Assembly: GCA_963821095.1 (NCBI GenBank)
Contig: CAWGCJ010000023.1
Coordinates: forward strand, 248,001-312,000
Length of the DNA stretch: 64,000 nucleotides
Source of the DNA: CAVPHV01 sp963821095
GTDB lineage: Bacteria; Actinomycetota; Acidimicrobiia; Spongiisociales; UBA5794
Reading direction: 5' to 3'
Each line of letters begins with the position of its first letter. The first letter of the stretch is position 1. This document shows, one piece after another, positions 20,344 to 28,760 of the stretch. Below the pieces are notes generated by a model. The model was not told the origin of the DNA and ran no database searches. It worked only from the letters and a program-made list of their open reading frames with translations. The position numbers were made by a program, and so were the translations under genes.

Positions 20344-21363
20344 GTGGCAGAGCCGCTTCTCGACGTCCAAGACATCCGCACCTACTTCAGTACCGAGGAA
20401 GGTGTTGTGCGCGCGGTTGATGGCGTTTCGTTCACCGTGAATGCGCAAGAACGGCGCGGCGTGGTGGGGGAGTCGGGGTCGGGCAAGTCGGTAACGGCGA
20501 TGTCGATCATGCGTCTCATCGAACCACCAGCCGGCGAGATCGTGACCGGCCGAATCATGTTCGAGGGCCGCAACTTGCTCGAGCTCACCGACGAGGAGAT
20601 GCAGCACGTACGCGGCGGCCAGATCGCCATGATCTTTCAGGACCCGATGACAGCGCTGAATCCGGTCTACACCATCGGCGATCAGTTGATGGAGACGATT
20701 CTGCTGCATCAGGACGTCAACAAGAAGGAAGCTCGCGAAATCGCTATACAGGCGATGGCCGACGTGCAGATTCCGAATCCGGCAGCCCGCATGGAGGATT
20801 ACCCGCATCAGTACTCGGGTGGCATGCGGCAACGGGTGATGATCGCTATGGGTCTGTCGTGCAATCCGAAGCTGCTCATCGCCGATGAGCCGACCACCGC
20901 CCTCGATGTGACGACCCAGGCCCAGATCATGGACCTGATGCTGAAGCTCGCCGACGAACGTCACACGGCCGTGCTGCTCATCACCCATGATCTCGGCGTT
21001 GTGGCCGGATTCTGCGACACGGTGCAGGTGATGTACGCCGGGATGATCGTCGAATCCGGCACCGCAGGTGATCTCTTCCACAACCCGCAGCATCCGTACA
21101 CATGGGGTCTGTTGGGTTCGATGACGAGGATGGATGAGGTCCATCAGCACCGTCTGGTTTCGGTGCGAGGGGCACCACCGTCGCTGATCGATATGCCAAC
21201 CGGATGCCGTTTTGCGGCCCGCTGTGAATTTGCGATCGATCTGTGTCGCCAGTCGCTGCCGATCCTCAAGGTGAATGAGGGTAAGGCGCCTCAGTTCGTG
21301 GCGTGTCACCGAGCCGCCGAACTCGATCTCAAACTCAAGGTTCCCGAGGAGGTGCCGCAGTGA
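20344..21363 (+). CDS. ABC transporter ATPase, DppD/OppD type
   Basis: The first ATP-hydrolysing subunit of the importer. The 339-residue protein has Walker A 'GESGSGKSVTAMS', signature 'YSGGMRQRVMIAMGL', Walker B 'LLIADEPTTALDVT' and the C-terminal oligopeptide/dipeptide domain with 'CRFAARCEFAIDLC', a cysteine cluster typical of this family. GTG 20344 is chosen because 'VAEPLLDVQDIRTYF' is the family start. An in-frame TTG at 20320 inside the previous gene is less likely. The stop overlaps the next GTG (GTGA). Confidence 0.93.
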   Translation: MAEPLLDVQDIRTYFSTEEGVVRAVDGVSFTVNAQERRGVVGESGSGKSVTAMSIMRLIEPPAGEIVTGRIMFEGRNLLELTDEEMQHVRGGQIAMIFQDPMTALNPVYTIGDQLMETILLHQDVNKKEAREIAIQAMADVQIPNPAARMEDYPHQYSGGMRQRVMIAMGLSCNPKLLIADEPTTALDVTTQAQIMDLMLKLADERHTAVLLITHDLGVVAGFCDTVQVMYAGMIVESGTAGDLFHNPQHPYTWGLLGSMTRMDEVHQHRLVSVRGAPPSLIDMPTGCRFAARCEFAIDLCRQSLPILKVNEGKAPQFVACHRAAELDLKLKVPEEVPQ

Positions 21364-22730
21364 CGGACGCCGACGACCACAACGAGTCGGATGCGCCCGC
21401 CGCAGCGGCTCCCGACGACGGGGGTGACGCTGCTGAGGGTGCCGCTCCTGGCGGTGAAGCCGCTCCCGCGCGGGCCGCGGAGGACGTGGTCGGTGCCTCG
21501 GGTCCAGAGGATGTTGTGTTCACGAAAGCCGATCTCGACGAGCAGCTCCCCACCCGGCCCGGAGCTACGCAAGATGTGGCCACCGAGCCGGACGGCGGCG
21601 ATGCTGCCGCCGTCGCCCATACTGCTTCCGAGGCGGCTGATGAGACCGCTTCCGCGAGCGGAAACGTCGCGGTGCTAGCCCCCGATGACGGCGTCGACGA
21701 GCTTCCGAGCGATGTCCTGATTCGGGTCAAGAACCTGGTGAAGGAATTCCCGATTACTCGCGGCATCTTCTTCAAGAAGAAGGTTGGTTCGGTGCAAGCT
21801 GTTTCCGACATCTCGTTCGAGATCAAGCGCGGCGAAACGCTTGGTCTGGTGGGGGAGTCGGGCTGCGGGAAGTCCACGACTGCTCGCGCCATCCTGCGGC
21901 TCGTGCAGCCGACCTCCGGGGAGGTGCTGTACCAGGCTGAGGGGACTCCGGACATTCCGATGAAGGTCGTTGACATCGCGTCGGCGGATCGCGACACGTT
22001 GCGGGCGATGCGGCGGGAGATGCAGATCGTCTTCCAGGATCCCTACGCAAGTCTCAACCCGAGGATGACGGTCGCCTCGATCGTTGCTGAGCCGATGGTG
22101 GTTCACGGGGTGGGCTCGAGCGGCGATCGGCTCGAGAGGGTCAAGGAGTTGTTGAGGGTGGTTGGGCTCAGCCCGGAGCACACCAACCGATACCCCCACG
22201 AGTTCTCCGGTGGCCAGCGTCAACGTATTGGCGTGGCCCGGGCGTTGGCCCTCAATCCAAGCTTCATGGTCCTCGATGAGCCGGTGTCGGCCCTCGACGT
22301 GTCGATCCAGGCGCAGGTGCTCAACCTGATGCAGGATCTCCAGGAGGAGTTTGGGCTCACCTACCTGTTCATCGCTCACGACCTGTCGGTGGTGCGCCAC
22401 ATCTCCGACCGGGTCGCCGTGATGTATCTCGGCAAGATCGCCGAGATGGCCGATCGGCACACCCTCTACGTGGAACCGATGCATCCTTACACCCACGCGC
22501 TGCTGTCGGCCGTACCTATTCCAGATCCGACGATCGAGGCGTCGCGGCAACGGATCATTCTGGAGGGCGACATCCCGTCGCCGGCCAACCCGCCGCCGGG
22601 ATGCCGCTTCAACACGCGGTGCCCCATTGCGGTCGAGGGCGTATGCGATGTCGACGTGCCGGAATTGCGTGAGTTGGCGCCGGATCACTGGGTGGCTTGC
22701 CACTATCCCGAGGTCCAGAAGGTCTTCTAG
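21360..22730 (+). CDS. ABC transporter ATPase, DppF/OppF type, with acidic N-terminal extension
   Basis: The second ATPase of the importer. The ABC part begins near residue 119 ('VLIRVKNLVKEFP') and has Walker A 'GESGCGKSTTARAIL', signature 'FSGGQRQRIGVARAL', Walker B 'MVLDEPVSALDVS' and the C-terminal 'CRFNTRCPIAVEGVC' cluster. The first 118 residues are very acidic and rich in Ala, Gly and Asp, and look disordered. OppF proteins usually start right at the ABC domain, so this tail is unusual. GTG 21360 couples to the previous stop. A start inside the tail is possible but codon use favours translation of all of it. Confidence 0.92.
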   Translation: MTDADDHNESDAPAAAAPDDGGDAAEGAAPGGEAAPARAAEDVVGASGPEDVVFTKADLDEQLPTRPGATQDVATEPDGGDAAAVAHTASEAADETASASGNVAVLAPDDGVDELPSDVLIRVKNLVKEFPITRGIFFKKKVGSVQAVSDISFEIKRGETLGLVGESGCGKSTTARAILRLVQPTSGEVLYQAEGTPDIPMKVVDIASADRDTLRAMRREMQIVFQDPYASLNPRMTVASIVAEPMVVHGVGSSGDRLERVKELLRVVGLSPEHTNRYPHEFSGGQRQRIGVARALALNPSFMVLDEPVSALDVSIQAQVLNLMQDLQEEFGLTYLFIAHDLSVVRHISDRVAVMYLGKIAEMADRHTLYVEPMHPYTHALLSAVPIPDPTIEASRQRIILEGDIPSPANPPPGCRFNTRCPIAVEGVCDVDVPELRELAPDHWVACHYPEVQKVF

Positions 22731-22780
22731 GCCGGCCGGGCGATCGGCGCTGCGGTCGAGGTCTATCTAGAGGAGGTCGA

Positions 22781-23221
22781 ATGAGTGTGCTCGATGAGCT
22801 GTCGGGTCGGGTCGGGCAGGAGATCGGCGTCGGTGAGTGGATCACCATCACGCAGGAGCAGATCAACCTATTCGCCGATGCGACCCTCGATCATCAGTGG
22901 ATCCATGTTGATCCCGACATGGCAGCGCAAGGCCCGTTTGGCACGACCATCGCCCATGGCTTCCTGACGCTGTCGCTGGTTTCGGAGATCGCTCCTTCGG
23001 TCGAGATTCCCGGCGTGCGGATGGCAATCAACTACGGCCTCGACCGGGTGCGGTTCATATCGCCGGTGCCGGTGGGGTCCCGGTTGCGGGCTCGCAGTGT
23101 GCTGCTGGAGGTTCATGAGGTGCCCGGTGGCGTTCAGGTCAAGAGCGAGGTGACGATCGAGCTCGAAGGCGGGGAGAAGCCCGCCTGCGTTGCGGAGACG
23201 CTCTCGCGGTTCTACGTCTGA
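22781..23221 (+). CDS. MaoC-family (R)-specific enoyl-CoA hydratase
   Basis: MaoC hot-dog-fold proteins hydrate trans-2-enoyl-CoA to (R)-3-hydroxyacyl-CoA. The 146-residue protein has 'ITITQEQINLFADATLDHQW' followed by 'IHVDPDMA' and 'GTTIAHGFLTLSL', which hold the Asp/His catalytic pair of the hydratase-2 motif. Length and order match single-domain MaoC proteins. AGAGGAGG lies before ATG 22781. It follows the ABC operon by 50 bases and may be read through from it; a functional link is not obvious. Confidence 0.9.
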   Translation: MSVLDELSGRVGQEIGVGEWITITQEQINLFADATLDHQWIHVDPDMAAQGPFGTTIAHGFLTLSLVSEIAPSVEIPGVRMAINYGLDRVRFISPVPVGSRLRARSVLLEVHEVPGGVQVKSEVTIELEGGEKPACVAETLSRFYV

Positions 23222-23253
23222 GGGACCCACATTCGGCAATGCTCGGCGGGCGG

Positions 23254-23259
23254 TATACT
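23254..23259 (+). promoter_or_regulatory. -10 box of the tRNA-Leu gene
   Basis: TATACT, a near-perfect -10 hexamer, lies 42 bases before the mature tRNA 5' end. The -35 region (about 23231) is poor. Confidence 0.55.
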
Positions 23260-23300
23260 TCCGGGCCGCTCGGCTGGGACACGCTCCCGACCGGGGCCAC

Positions 23301-23388
23301 GTCGGAGTGGCGGAATTGGTAGACGCGCTAGGTTGAGGGCCTAGTGAGCTTAGTGCTCGTGGAGGTTCGAGTCCTCTCTCCGACACCA
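23301..23388 (+). tRNA. tRNA-Leu (anticodon GAG)
   Basis: An 88-base type-II tRNA. The acceptor arms GTCGGAG and CTCCGAC pair perfectly, the D-arm 'GGCGGAATTGGTAGACGC' is leucine-like, and the anticodon loop TTGAGGG gives anticodon GAG (reads CUC/CUU). A long variable arm 'TGAGCTTAGTGCTCG' and the T-loop GTTCGAGTC follow. The 3' CCA is encoded. The last bases are repeated at 34426-34436, and a recombinase remnant on the minus strand runs into the gene, as expected of an integration site. Confidence 0.97.
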
Positions 23389-23711
23389 GACTCAACTGCA
23401 CGCGGCCGGGATTCGGCGACGACCCGGCCGTCTTGGTGGTAGGTGATGTCGATCACCATCTCGGCATAGACCTTGGCCTTGTCTGTGGGGTCGGCGGCAG
23501 CCAGGGTGGCAGTGATGTCTTGCAAGCTGGCGACGAGAGCCTTGATGTCCTCCTTGGTGAGCCTTGTCGTTGGTTTCCTGCCCAGCATCGTCTGGAGCCG
23601 GCGGCGTTGCTGGTCACCGAGTTTCTCTTGCCACGAGGCCATCCCAATCTGATTGAAGGGATCCGCCGGGCCAGCGCCACTGCCTCCAGAGCCTCGGCCA
23701 TGGCCCGTCAC
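23328..23711 (-). pseudogene. Recombinase C-terminal remnant beside the tRNA
   Basis: A minus-strand frame of 127 codons. Residues 24-105 ('MASWQEKLGDQQRRRLQTM', 'RLTKEDIKALVASLQDITAT', 'KVYAEMVIDITYHQDGRVV') resemble the tail of actinobacterial site-specific recombinases. The first 23 residues are low-complexity, and the last 20 are the tRNA read backwards. No catalytic domain is present. I take it as the broken end of the integrase of an element that entered this tRNA gene. The match is from memory of the family, so confidence is moderate. Confidence 0.45.
23377..23387. other. Candidate attachment core, left copy
   Basis: TCTCCGACACC, the 3' end of tRNA-Leu, recurs exactly at 34426-34436. 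With the adjacent recombinase remnant this is the probable left junction of an 11-kb island. Confidence 0.5.
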
Positions 23712-23727
23712 GTGGCCCGAATCTGGA

Positions 23728-24570
23728 TCAGGGGATTACGGTGAGCGGGAGCGATGAGTGGCGAACAAGGTACGAGGCGGTGCCGCCGAGCCCGCTGAAG
23801 TGACCGGCACCCTGGGTACCGATGACGATCAGGCCGGCTCGGTCGCGTGCGGCGGTCTCGGGGAGCGCGACGCGAGGGTCGCGGTTGCAGACCTCCAGCG
23901 TGTACTGGACACCGTGATCGCGGAATTGCTCAAGTGCCTCCTCGGTTTCGTCTCTGATCTGTTCGTCGTAGCGTTCGACGTGTCCCGGCGGCCTCTCGCA
24001 GCCCGGGTCGGCGCATCGAACGATCGTGGCCGACACACCCAAGTCGGTACAGAACCGGGCCGACCACGACAGCACGCGTTGAGCCACCGGCGAACAGTCC
24101 ACGCCGACGAGAATCCGGGTCAAGGGCGTCGGGTTCAACGTTGATTGGCGAGGGATGAGAGCGAGCGGCCGATCGGTGGTGAAAAGGAGCTGGCGGCTGA
24201 CCGAGCCGAGCAGGAGTCCGGCGAGAGGACCCAGGCCCCGGGTTCCTACCACGACAAGCGAGGCGTCCAATGCATTGGCGGTCTCGAGCAGCGCCTTGGC
24301 GGCCGGTCCCTTTACGGCAGTAACGTCCATGCCTACGAGACCGGCGCTGTGGAGGGACTCTGCACTGGTGGACGCGGTGTGCGCGTTCGTCTCCGCGATG
24401 TGGTCGTCGACGCCGACCGTGTTGGACGGAGCTTGTTGTGTGCATGCAGTGACCGCTGTGATCGGTGAGCCCGTGGCGCGGGCGATCGCGAGAGCCCAGG
24501 CCGCTGCGATGTTGGAGTTCGGGGAGTTGTCGACGCCGACGAGGATGGCGCCTTGTGCGTGAGCAGTCAT
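23728..24570 (-). CDS. Universal stress protein, two USP domains
   Basis: A 280-residue cytoplasmic protein made of two UspA folds. Domain 1 starts 'AILVGVDNSPNSNIAAAWAL' and has the ATP-binding motif 'VVGTRGLGPLAGLLLGSVS' (GxxG-9x-GS). Domain 2 starts 'RILVGVDCSPVAQRVL' and ends 'IGTQGAGHFSGLGGTASYL', where the second half of the motif is altered. Tandem USPs in actinobacteria act in dormancy and redox stress. It is the last gene of a long minus-strand operon, overlapping the antiporter stop by four bases. Confidence 0.9.
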   Translation of the reverse strand: MTAHAQGAILVGVDNSPNSNIAAAWALAIARATGSPITAVTACTQQAPSNTVGVDDHIAETNAHTASTSAESLHSAGLVGMDVTAVKGPAAKALLETANALDASLVVVGTRGLGPLAGLLLGSVSRQLLFTTDRPLALIPRQSTLNPTPLTRILVGVDCSPVAQRVLSWSARFCTDLGVSATIVRCADPGCERPPGHVERYDEQIRDETEEALEQFRDHGVQYTLEVCNRDPRVALPETAARDRAGLIVIGTQGAGHFSGLGGTASYLVRHSSLPLTVIP

Positions 24571-26183
24571 ATGGGTCTCCAGTCTTCTCTCGACGGGGTA
24601 CTGTGCTGACGGGAATCGAGGAGGTCGCAGGCGCCGTCGGCGATGCCTTGTCCGGCCTCCTGGTAGAGGTTGGTGGCGATGTCGACGCCGGCTGCTTCGA
24701 GTTCGGCCACCTGGTCCGGGTACGTGGCAGCAGCGGCGACATGGATAGCCGGGAGGAAGTCTCTGACCCGGCGGGCGGCCTCGAGGTTGGCTTGGTGGTC
24801 GCTCATTGCCAGGACCACCAGCTCGAGCCCGGGGTGGAGGCGGAGGCGCTCCCAGAAATCACGGTCGAGTGCGTCGCCGCGCAGCACATTTCGTCCTGCT
24901 TCGAGGTTCAAGGCAACGGTTGTGTCGCGGCGGTCGACTCCCAGGACGACGGTGCCGTGGCGGTGCGCGATTTCGTCGTATGCGCCTTGTCCGACGCGCC
25001 CCATGCCGAAGACGACGCTGCGGGCTGCGGTGGGTTCTACGAGGGCGTCTTCGGCCTGTATCGGGTGCCGTTCGAGACCGACCAGCGGGCGCGACCAACG
25101 CCGGTAGAGGTTGTAGCGCGCTTCGTTGAGAGCCGCGGCTGCCGCGAAGGATGCGGCGACGGCCACTGCGATTCCGGAGAGCCACTGCTGGTCGAGTAAG
25201 CCCCTGTTGACTCCGGCGGCGGCCACGATGAGCCCGAACTCGCTGTAGGTAGCCAGAGTGAGCGAGGTGTGGAGCGACGTGCGGGCACGGAGCCGGAATC
25301 GCGACAAGAGCACCAGAAACCCGGTCGCCTTGATGGCAACCAGCGCCAGCGCGATAGCGGCCACCGCGAGTGCCGATGAGCCGGGGGCGCCACCGAGGCC
25401 GATCGAGAGAAAGAACCCCACGAGAAGCAGGTCGGTGAGACCGAGTAGCCGGTCGGACAACTCGTGGGCCTTGGGTAGACCCGCCACAGTCATGCCGACG
25501 ATGAGTGCTCCCAGATCCGGTTTGAGTCCGACCGCGTCGAAGACGGCTGCGCCAAGGCCCACCGACAGAGCTAAACCGAGCATCAGCAGGAGTTCTCCGT
25601 GGCCGCTATGTCGGAGGAACCACCCGAAGATGGGTCGCGCAAGGATGATGCCGATGAGCAGAGGGAGCGCCCACAGTGACGGGGCGTCGTTAGCCGCGAA
25701 CGCCAGAAACGCGACGGCGAACAAATCCTGCATGATGAGAATGCCGATGGCGAGGCGACCGGACAGCGAAGCAGCTTCGTTGCGTTCCTCGAGTGCCTTG
25801 ACGGCAAAGACGGTGCTCGAGAATGAGAAGGCGAACCCGATGAGAGCGGCCTCGGCCGGGGCGAGGCCCGCCGCCAGGGGTATTCCCAGGGCACCGAGGG
25901 CGAGGAACAGCCCTCCGATGATTGCCGTGGTGGCAGCCATCTGGACGCTGGCAACGGCCCACACTTCGGTCCGAGCCAACATCGAGGGGCGCAGGCGCAG
26001 GCCAATACCGAACAACAGCAGCAGTACGCCGACTTCGGCGATCAGTTCGATAGCGCCGTTGGTTTCGTAACCCAAGCCGTGGAGCACGAACCCAGCAACG
26101 AGGTAGCCAACGAGCGGGGGGAGACCGATGCGCTGAGAACCGAATCCAAAGGCGAAGGCCACGAGGATGATCTCGACATCCAT
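24567..26183 (-). CDS. CPA2-type cation:proton antiporter with RCK domain
   Basis: A KefB/KefC-like monovalent cation:H+ antiporter of 538 residues. About twelve membrane helices (residues 1-355) include 'LLFGIGLRLRPSML' and 'FSFSSTVFAVKALEERNE', the CPA2 pore signatures. They are followed by a cytosolic TrkA-N domain with NAD-binding 'VVFGMGRVGQGAYDEI' and 'VLGVDRRD'. In this family the RCK domain gates transport in response to nucleotide or redox state. It lies between the P-type ATPase and the last USP gene. The ion could be K+ or Na+ and is not visible from the sequence. Confidence 0.9.
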   Translation of the reverse strand: MDVEIILVAFAFGFGSQRIGLPPLVGYLVAGFVLHGLGYETNGAIELIAEVGVLLLLFGIGLRLRPSMLARTEVWAVASVQMAATTAIIGGLFLALGALGIPLAAGLAPAEAALIGFAFSFSSTVFAVKALEERNEAASLSGRLAIGILIMQDLFAVAFLAFAANDAPSLWALPLLIGIILARPIFGWFLRHSGHGELLLMLGLALSVGLGAAVFDAVGLKPDLGALIVGMTVAGLPKAHELSDRLLGLTDLLLVGFFLSIGLGGAPGSSALAVAAIALALVAIKATGFLVLLSRFRLRARTSLHTSLTLATYSEFGLIVAAAGVNRGLLDQQWLSGIAVAVAASFAAAAALNEARYNLYRRWSRPLVGLERHPIQAEDALVEPTAARSVVFGMGRVGQGAYDEIAHRHGTVVLGVDRRDTTVALNLEAGRNVLRGDALDRDFWERLRLHPGLELVVLAMSDHQANLEAARRVRDFLPAIHVAAAATYPDQVAELEAAGVDIATNLYQEAGQGIADGACDLLDSRQHSTPSREDWRPI

Positions 26184-26243
26184 AGGTGGCCTACCCAGCG
26201 CCGAACTGACGATCGGGGTGGGGTTCCTGCCGGTGCGACGTCG

Positions 26244-28760
26244 TCACGTCGTTGCTCCGTTCCTTGTTGCGCGCCGCGTCCAGGTTTCTGCTCCGAGCAC
26301 GGTGATCAACAACGCCATGGCTACGAACGCGACGACCGGTGCCTCGAGAGGGACGAGCCCGAGCATGGTGCGAAGCGGCGGGAAGGTGATGGTGACGATC
26401 TGGAGCGCGACGCTGGCGACGATGATGGAGTTGAGGACGTGGTTGGGGGCCGGTCGGGTCGCGATGCGGCGGGCGGGGTAGGCGAAGGCGAGTTGGGCGA
26501 GTGATTCGTACAGGAAGACGGCGGTCATGGTGACGGCGGCGGCGTGGCCGAAGGTGGGTAGCGCGAAGAACAGGGCGAGGCCGGCCGCGGCTTTGAGGAT
26601 CCCGGTGGTGAGGATGAACCGGATGCCGGCCCGGGTGAGCAGCGGCGCAGAGGGCGACCGGGGACGTTGGGTCATCATGCCGGGGTTGCGGTCGAGTCCG
26701 AGAGCGAGGGCGGGCGGGCCGTCGGCGATGATGTTGATCCACAGCAGTTGGACGGCGAGCAGGGGTACGAGCAGGTTCCCGGCTTCGTCGCGCAGATCGA
26801 GGAGTGCGGCGCCGGTGACGCCGATGGCGATGAGAAGCACAAGGGCGACGTTGGTGGAGAAGAGGAACCGGATGAATTTGAGGATGTTGGCGTAGATGCT
26901 GCGACCTTCTTCGACCGCGGCGGTGATGGTGGCGAAGTTGTCGTCGAGGAGCACGAGGTCGGCGACCTCGCGACTGACGTCGCTTCCTCGTTGGCCCATG
27001 GCGACTCCGACGTCGGCTCGTTTGAGGGCGGGGGCGTCGTTGACGCCGTCTCCGGTCATCGCGACAATCTCGCCGTTGGCTTTGAGGGCGTCGACGAGGG
27101 CGAGTTTGTGCTCAGGGTTGACCCGGGCGAAGACACCCACGTGTCCGGCCCTTTCGGTGAGTTCCTCGGGGCCGAGCCGATCGAGCTGGTCGCCGGTCAT
27201 CACCTCGTCGCCTGTGATGCCGATCGCGTTGGCGATGGCCTTGGCGGTAGCCGGGTGATCGCCGGTGATCATGAGCACGCGGATTCCCGCCCGTTGGGTG
27301 GCCGCGATGGCGGCCGGCACCTCAGGTCGGGGCGGGTCCCACAGGGCAACGGTGCCCAGCCAGGTGATCTCGGTGTCGGTTTCGCCGGGTGCCCACGCCA
27401 GGGCAAGCATGCGGTTGCCATCGGCGGCGGCAGTGTCGATTTGTGCTTTCCATGCTTGTCGTTCCTCACTGGTGAGTTGGCTCATGTGTAGGAGCACTTC
27501 TGGTGCGCCCTTGAGGTACGAGACCGGCTCGCCATCTTCGAGCACGGTGACCCGCATGTACTTCCATTCCGAATCGAACGGGCGCTCCGAGATCCGCTTG
27601 CGGCGGGTGCGCTCGGCGGCAGGGTCGACGCCGTGCTCCACCGCGTAGGCATAGAGGCCGATTTCGAGGGGGTCGCCCGAGCCTCCGTCTGGTTCGGCCT
27701 CGGCGGCGAGCACCATCGCCAGCAGTGCCCGCGATTCGTCGGGTGAGTTCAGGTCACGCACGGTCATCGTGTTCTCGGTGAGGGTGCCGGTCTTGTCTGT
27801 GGCGATGACGGTGACTGAGCCGAGCGCCTCGACTGCCGAGAGGCGCCGCACGACGGCTTTGCGGGAGGCCATGCGTTCGGTGCCGAGCGCCAGCGTCAAG
27901 GTCAGCACTGCGGGAAGGCCCTCAGGTACGGCCGCCACGGCGACCGCCACCGCAAAGATGAGGGCTTCGTCGATGCGGTCGATCCCCTCGATGCCGACCC
28001 CAGCCACCATGAGGATCACCGCGAGGGCCGCCACCCAGCGGGCGATGCGGTGCCCGAAATGGGTCAGGCGGCGTTCGAGGGGTGTTGATTCTGTCTCGAC
28101 GTCGGCCAGCATCCCGGCGATACGCCCCATCGCTGAGCCCGGTCCGGTTCTGGTGACTGCCACCCAGGCAATGCCCCGCACCGCCAACGTTCCGGAAAAC
28201 ACTTCGTCGGTGACGGCCCGGTCGACCGGTACCGACTCGCCGGTAAGCATCGACTCGTCCACCATCAGACCCTGCTCGCCGGTCAGGACCCCGTCGGCGG
28301 GGATGCGGTCACCCGCTTCCACCCGTGCCAAGTCTCCGGGCACGAGGTCTGCGGCCGGAATCTGGGTGAGGTGGCCGTCGCGGCGGACCCACACCTGCGG
28401 GGCGGCGAGTTCCTTGAGTCGGGCGAGGGCATCTTCGGCCCGGTATTCCTGCCATACACCCATGATGGTGTTGAAGGCGAGGATCACCAGGATGGCGATG
28501 GATTCGATCGGCCAACCGTGTGCGCCCTCGATCACCCAAATCGCCGCGTCAAACGCCAGAGCGAACAGCAGAATGTAGATGATCGGACTTCGTAGCTGCC
28601 GTCCCACCCGTGTCCACCACGGGATTGGTTGGGCCTCGGGGAGAAGGTTGGGGCCGTGGGCTTCGAGCCGCCGAGCAGCTTCGTCTGCGGTCAGGCCCTG
28701 GACCAATGTCGAGGTGGGCTCGGTGAAGGTGCCGGTACCCGTCGAGTCGCCGAAGGCCAT
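26244..28760 (-). CDS. P-type cation-transporting ATPase, type II (Ca/Mn-like)
   Basis: An 838-residue ATP-driven cation pump. It has the cation-ATPase N-terminal domain, actuator loop 'LTGESVPVDRAV', membrane motif 'AVPEGLPAVLTLTL' (the PEGLP of SERCA/PMR1-type pumps), phosphorylation site 'DKTGTLTENTMTV', nucleotide site 'YLKGAPE', hinge 'TGDGVNDAPALKRADVGVAM' and C-terminal helices. The PEGL motif rules out heavy-metal CPx pumps; Ca2+, Mn2+ or Na+ is expected. ATG 28760 overlaps the stop of the USP gene, so it is translationally coupled. A manganese riboswitch at the head of the operon suggests Mn2+ export. Confidence 0.93.
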   Translation of the reverse strand: MAFGDSTGTGTFTEPTSTLVQGLTADEAARRLEAHGPNLLPEAQPIPWWTRVGRQLRSPIIYILLFALAFDAAIWVIEGAHGWPIESIAILVILAFNTIMGVWQEYRAEDALARLKELAAPQVWVRRDGHLTQIPAADLVPGDLARVEAGDRIPADGVLTGEQGLMVDESMLTGESVPVDRAVTDEVFSGTLAVRGIAWVAVTRTGPGSAMGRIAGMLADVETESTPLERRLTHFGHRIARWVAALAVILMVAGVGIEGIDRIDEALIFAVAVAVAAVPEGLPAVLTLTLALGTERMASRKAVVRRLSAVEALGSVTVIATDKTGTLTENTMTVRDLNSPDESRALLAMVLAAEAEPDGGSGDPLEIGLYAYAVEHGVDPAAERTRRKRISERPFDSEWKYMRVTVLEDGEPVSYLKGAPEVLLHMSQLTSEERQAWKAQIDTAAADGNRMLALAWAPGETDTEITWLGTVALWDPPRPEVPAAIAATQRAGIRVLMITGDHPATAKAIANAIGITGDEVMTGDQLDRLGPEELTERAGHVGVFARVNPEHKLALVDALKANGEIVAMTGDGVNDAPALKRADVGVAMGQRGSDVSREVADLVLLDDNFATITAAVEEGRSIYANILKFIRFLFSTNVALVLLIAIGVTGAALLDLRDEAGNLLVPLLAVQLLWINIIADGPPALALGLDRNPGMMTQRPRSPSAPLLTRAGIRFILTTGILKAAAGLALFFALPTFGHAAAVTMTAVFLYESLAQLAFAYPARRIATRPAPNHVLNSIIVASVALQIVTITFPPLRTMLGLVPLEAPVVAFVAMALLITVLGAETWTRRATRNGATT

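Noticed and set aside
22868..23401. Minus-strand protein overlapping the MaoC gene and tRNA ('SERGLEPPRALSSL')
   Set aside because: It is the tRNA and the MaoC gene read antisense; this peptide is a known false product of reading tRNA-Leu/Ser backwards.
25258..26070. Plus-strand frame opposite the antiporter gene, rich in Arg, Ser and Pro
   Set aside because: Antisense artefact of a membrane-protein gene; the minus-strand protein has clear antiporter and RCK motifs.
27769..28578. Plus-strand frame opposite the P-type ATPase gene
   Set aside because: Composition is that of an antisense frame and all P-type ATPase motifs are on the minus strand.
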